Source: JAZNQL01 sp045531205 | GTDB taxonomy: Bacteria > Bacillota > Clostridia > UMGS1883 > UMGS1540 | DNA: 13,273 nt | Assembly (NCBI GenBank): GCA_045531205.1 | Contig: JAZSDN010000091.1 | Span: 1-13,273 of the forward strand | Direction of reading: 5' to 3' | Part shown: piece after piece, positions 13,157-13,273 of the stretch | Position numbering within the stretch: position 1 is the stretch's first letter | How the letters are laid out: each line of letters opens with the position of its first letter | Notes under the pieces: model-generated | What the model was told of the DNA's origin: nothing | What the model saw: only the letters and a program-made list of their open reading frames with translations | The model's database searches: none | Program-made: the position numbers and the translations under genes

Positions 13157-13230
13157 GACTAGCATAACAATTTCACAAAATATCGGTGATTTTCGCCCGA
13201 AAGCTTGTAAATGCTCGTCTGCGATTAGTC
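13157..13230. repeat. Diverged copy 2 of the intergenic palindromic element
   Basis: Outer GACTA (13157-13161) with TAGTC (13226-13230); a first hairpin GGTGA (13185-13189) with TCGCC (13193-13197) and a TTT loop; then the core CCCGAAAGC...AAA...CGTC...GCGA. This is the same order of parts as in the element at 9101-9185, with the core CCCGAA-GC-T-AAA-G-CGTC-GCGA shared and the stems changed. Confidence 0.45.
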
Positions 13231-13273
13231 AAGGGTAAAAATGAACGTGCTAAAGCACGCCCTATGACAAATC
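13223..13273. other. Compound hairpin at the window edge
   Basis: GATT-A-GTCA-AGGG (13223-13235) pairs with CCCT-A-TGAC-A-AATC (13260-13273), 12 bp with one mismatch and one bulge. It encloses a second hairpin, CGTGC (13246-13250) TAAA GCACG (13255-13259). The sequence GTAAAAATGAA occurs here (13235-13245) and exactly 90 bases earlier (13145-13155). The structure may continue beyond the window. No U-tract is visible, so I do not call it a terminator. Confidence 0.45.

Noticed and set aside
1..13273. tRNA, rRNA, CRISPR array, insertion sequence or prophage genes
   Set aside because: No cloverleaf with tRNA consensus arms, no regularly spaced identical repeats, and no transposase, recombinase or phage-like product was seen in any plausible frame.

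Overview
The window looks like chromosomal core DNA of a low-GC, spore-forming member of the Clostridia (Firmicutes), probably a gut-type lineage. The basis is AT-rich sequence with strong AGGAGG-type ribosome sites, near-consensus sigma-A promoters, a nadK-argR-recN cluster, a darA-holB-ricT cluster, an SLH-domain surface protein and a gene for the late mother-cell sporulation factor sigma-K. No transposase, phage gene, CRISPR array, tRNA or rRNA is visible.

Layout. 1-2577: 3' part of a large SLH-domain surface protein, cut by the window edge, closed by a strong terminator. 2672-3286 (-): YigZ/IMPACT-family protein, converging on that terminator region. 3406-6331 (+): nadK, argR and recN as one overlapping or tightly packed operon. 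6328-6717 (-): a small membrane-anchored or secreted protein of unknown function that overlaps the end of recN by 4 bases. 6853-9038 (+): darA (c-di-AMP receptor), holB (clamp-loader delta') and ricT/yaaT, closed by a perfect terminator. 9039-9315: a hairpin-rich intergenic region with a cloverleaf-like repeat. 9316-9564 (-): small XRE-family regulator, divergent from mgtE. 9664-11193: a long mgtE leader with its own small ORF and an attenuator-like hairpin, then the Mg2+ channel gene mgtE. 11255-11938: sigK. 12010-13131: secreted L,D-transpeptidase. 13132-13273: a second, diverged copy of the intergenic repeat.

How the genes work together. Most are housekeeping genes in conserved order: NAD phosphorylation, arginine control and DNA repair in one operon; c-di-AMP sensing, replication and the RicT factor in another. 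Envelope functions sit at both ends (SLH protein, L,D-transpeptidase). Sporulation is represented by sigK, which is uninterrupted and keeps a short pro-sequence.

The most interesting part is regulatory. mgtE is preceded by a near-consensus promoter, a translated-looking 30-codon ORF with an almost perfect Shine-Dalgarno, and a hairpin plus U-tract that also holds the mgtE ribosome site. This resembles a leader-peptide attenuator rather than the M-box Mg2+ riboswitch normally expected for this gene in Firmicutes. The mgtE/sigK junction repeats the theme: a 13-bp terminator stem carries a sporulation-type -10 element in its loop and the sigK ribosome site in its 3' arm.
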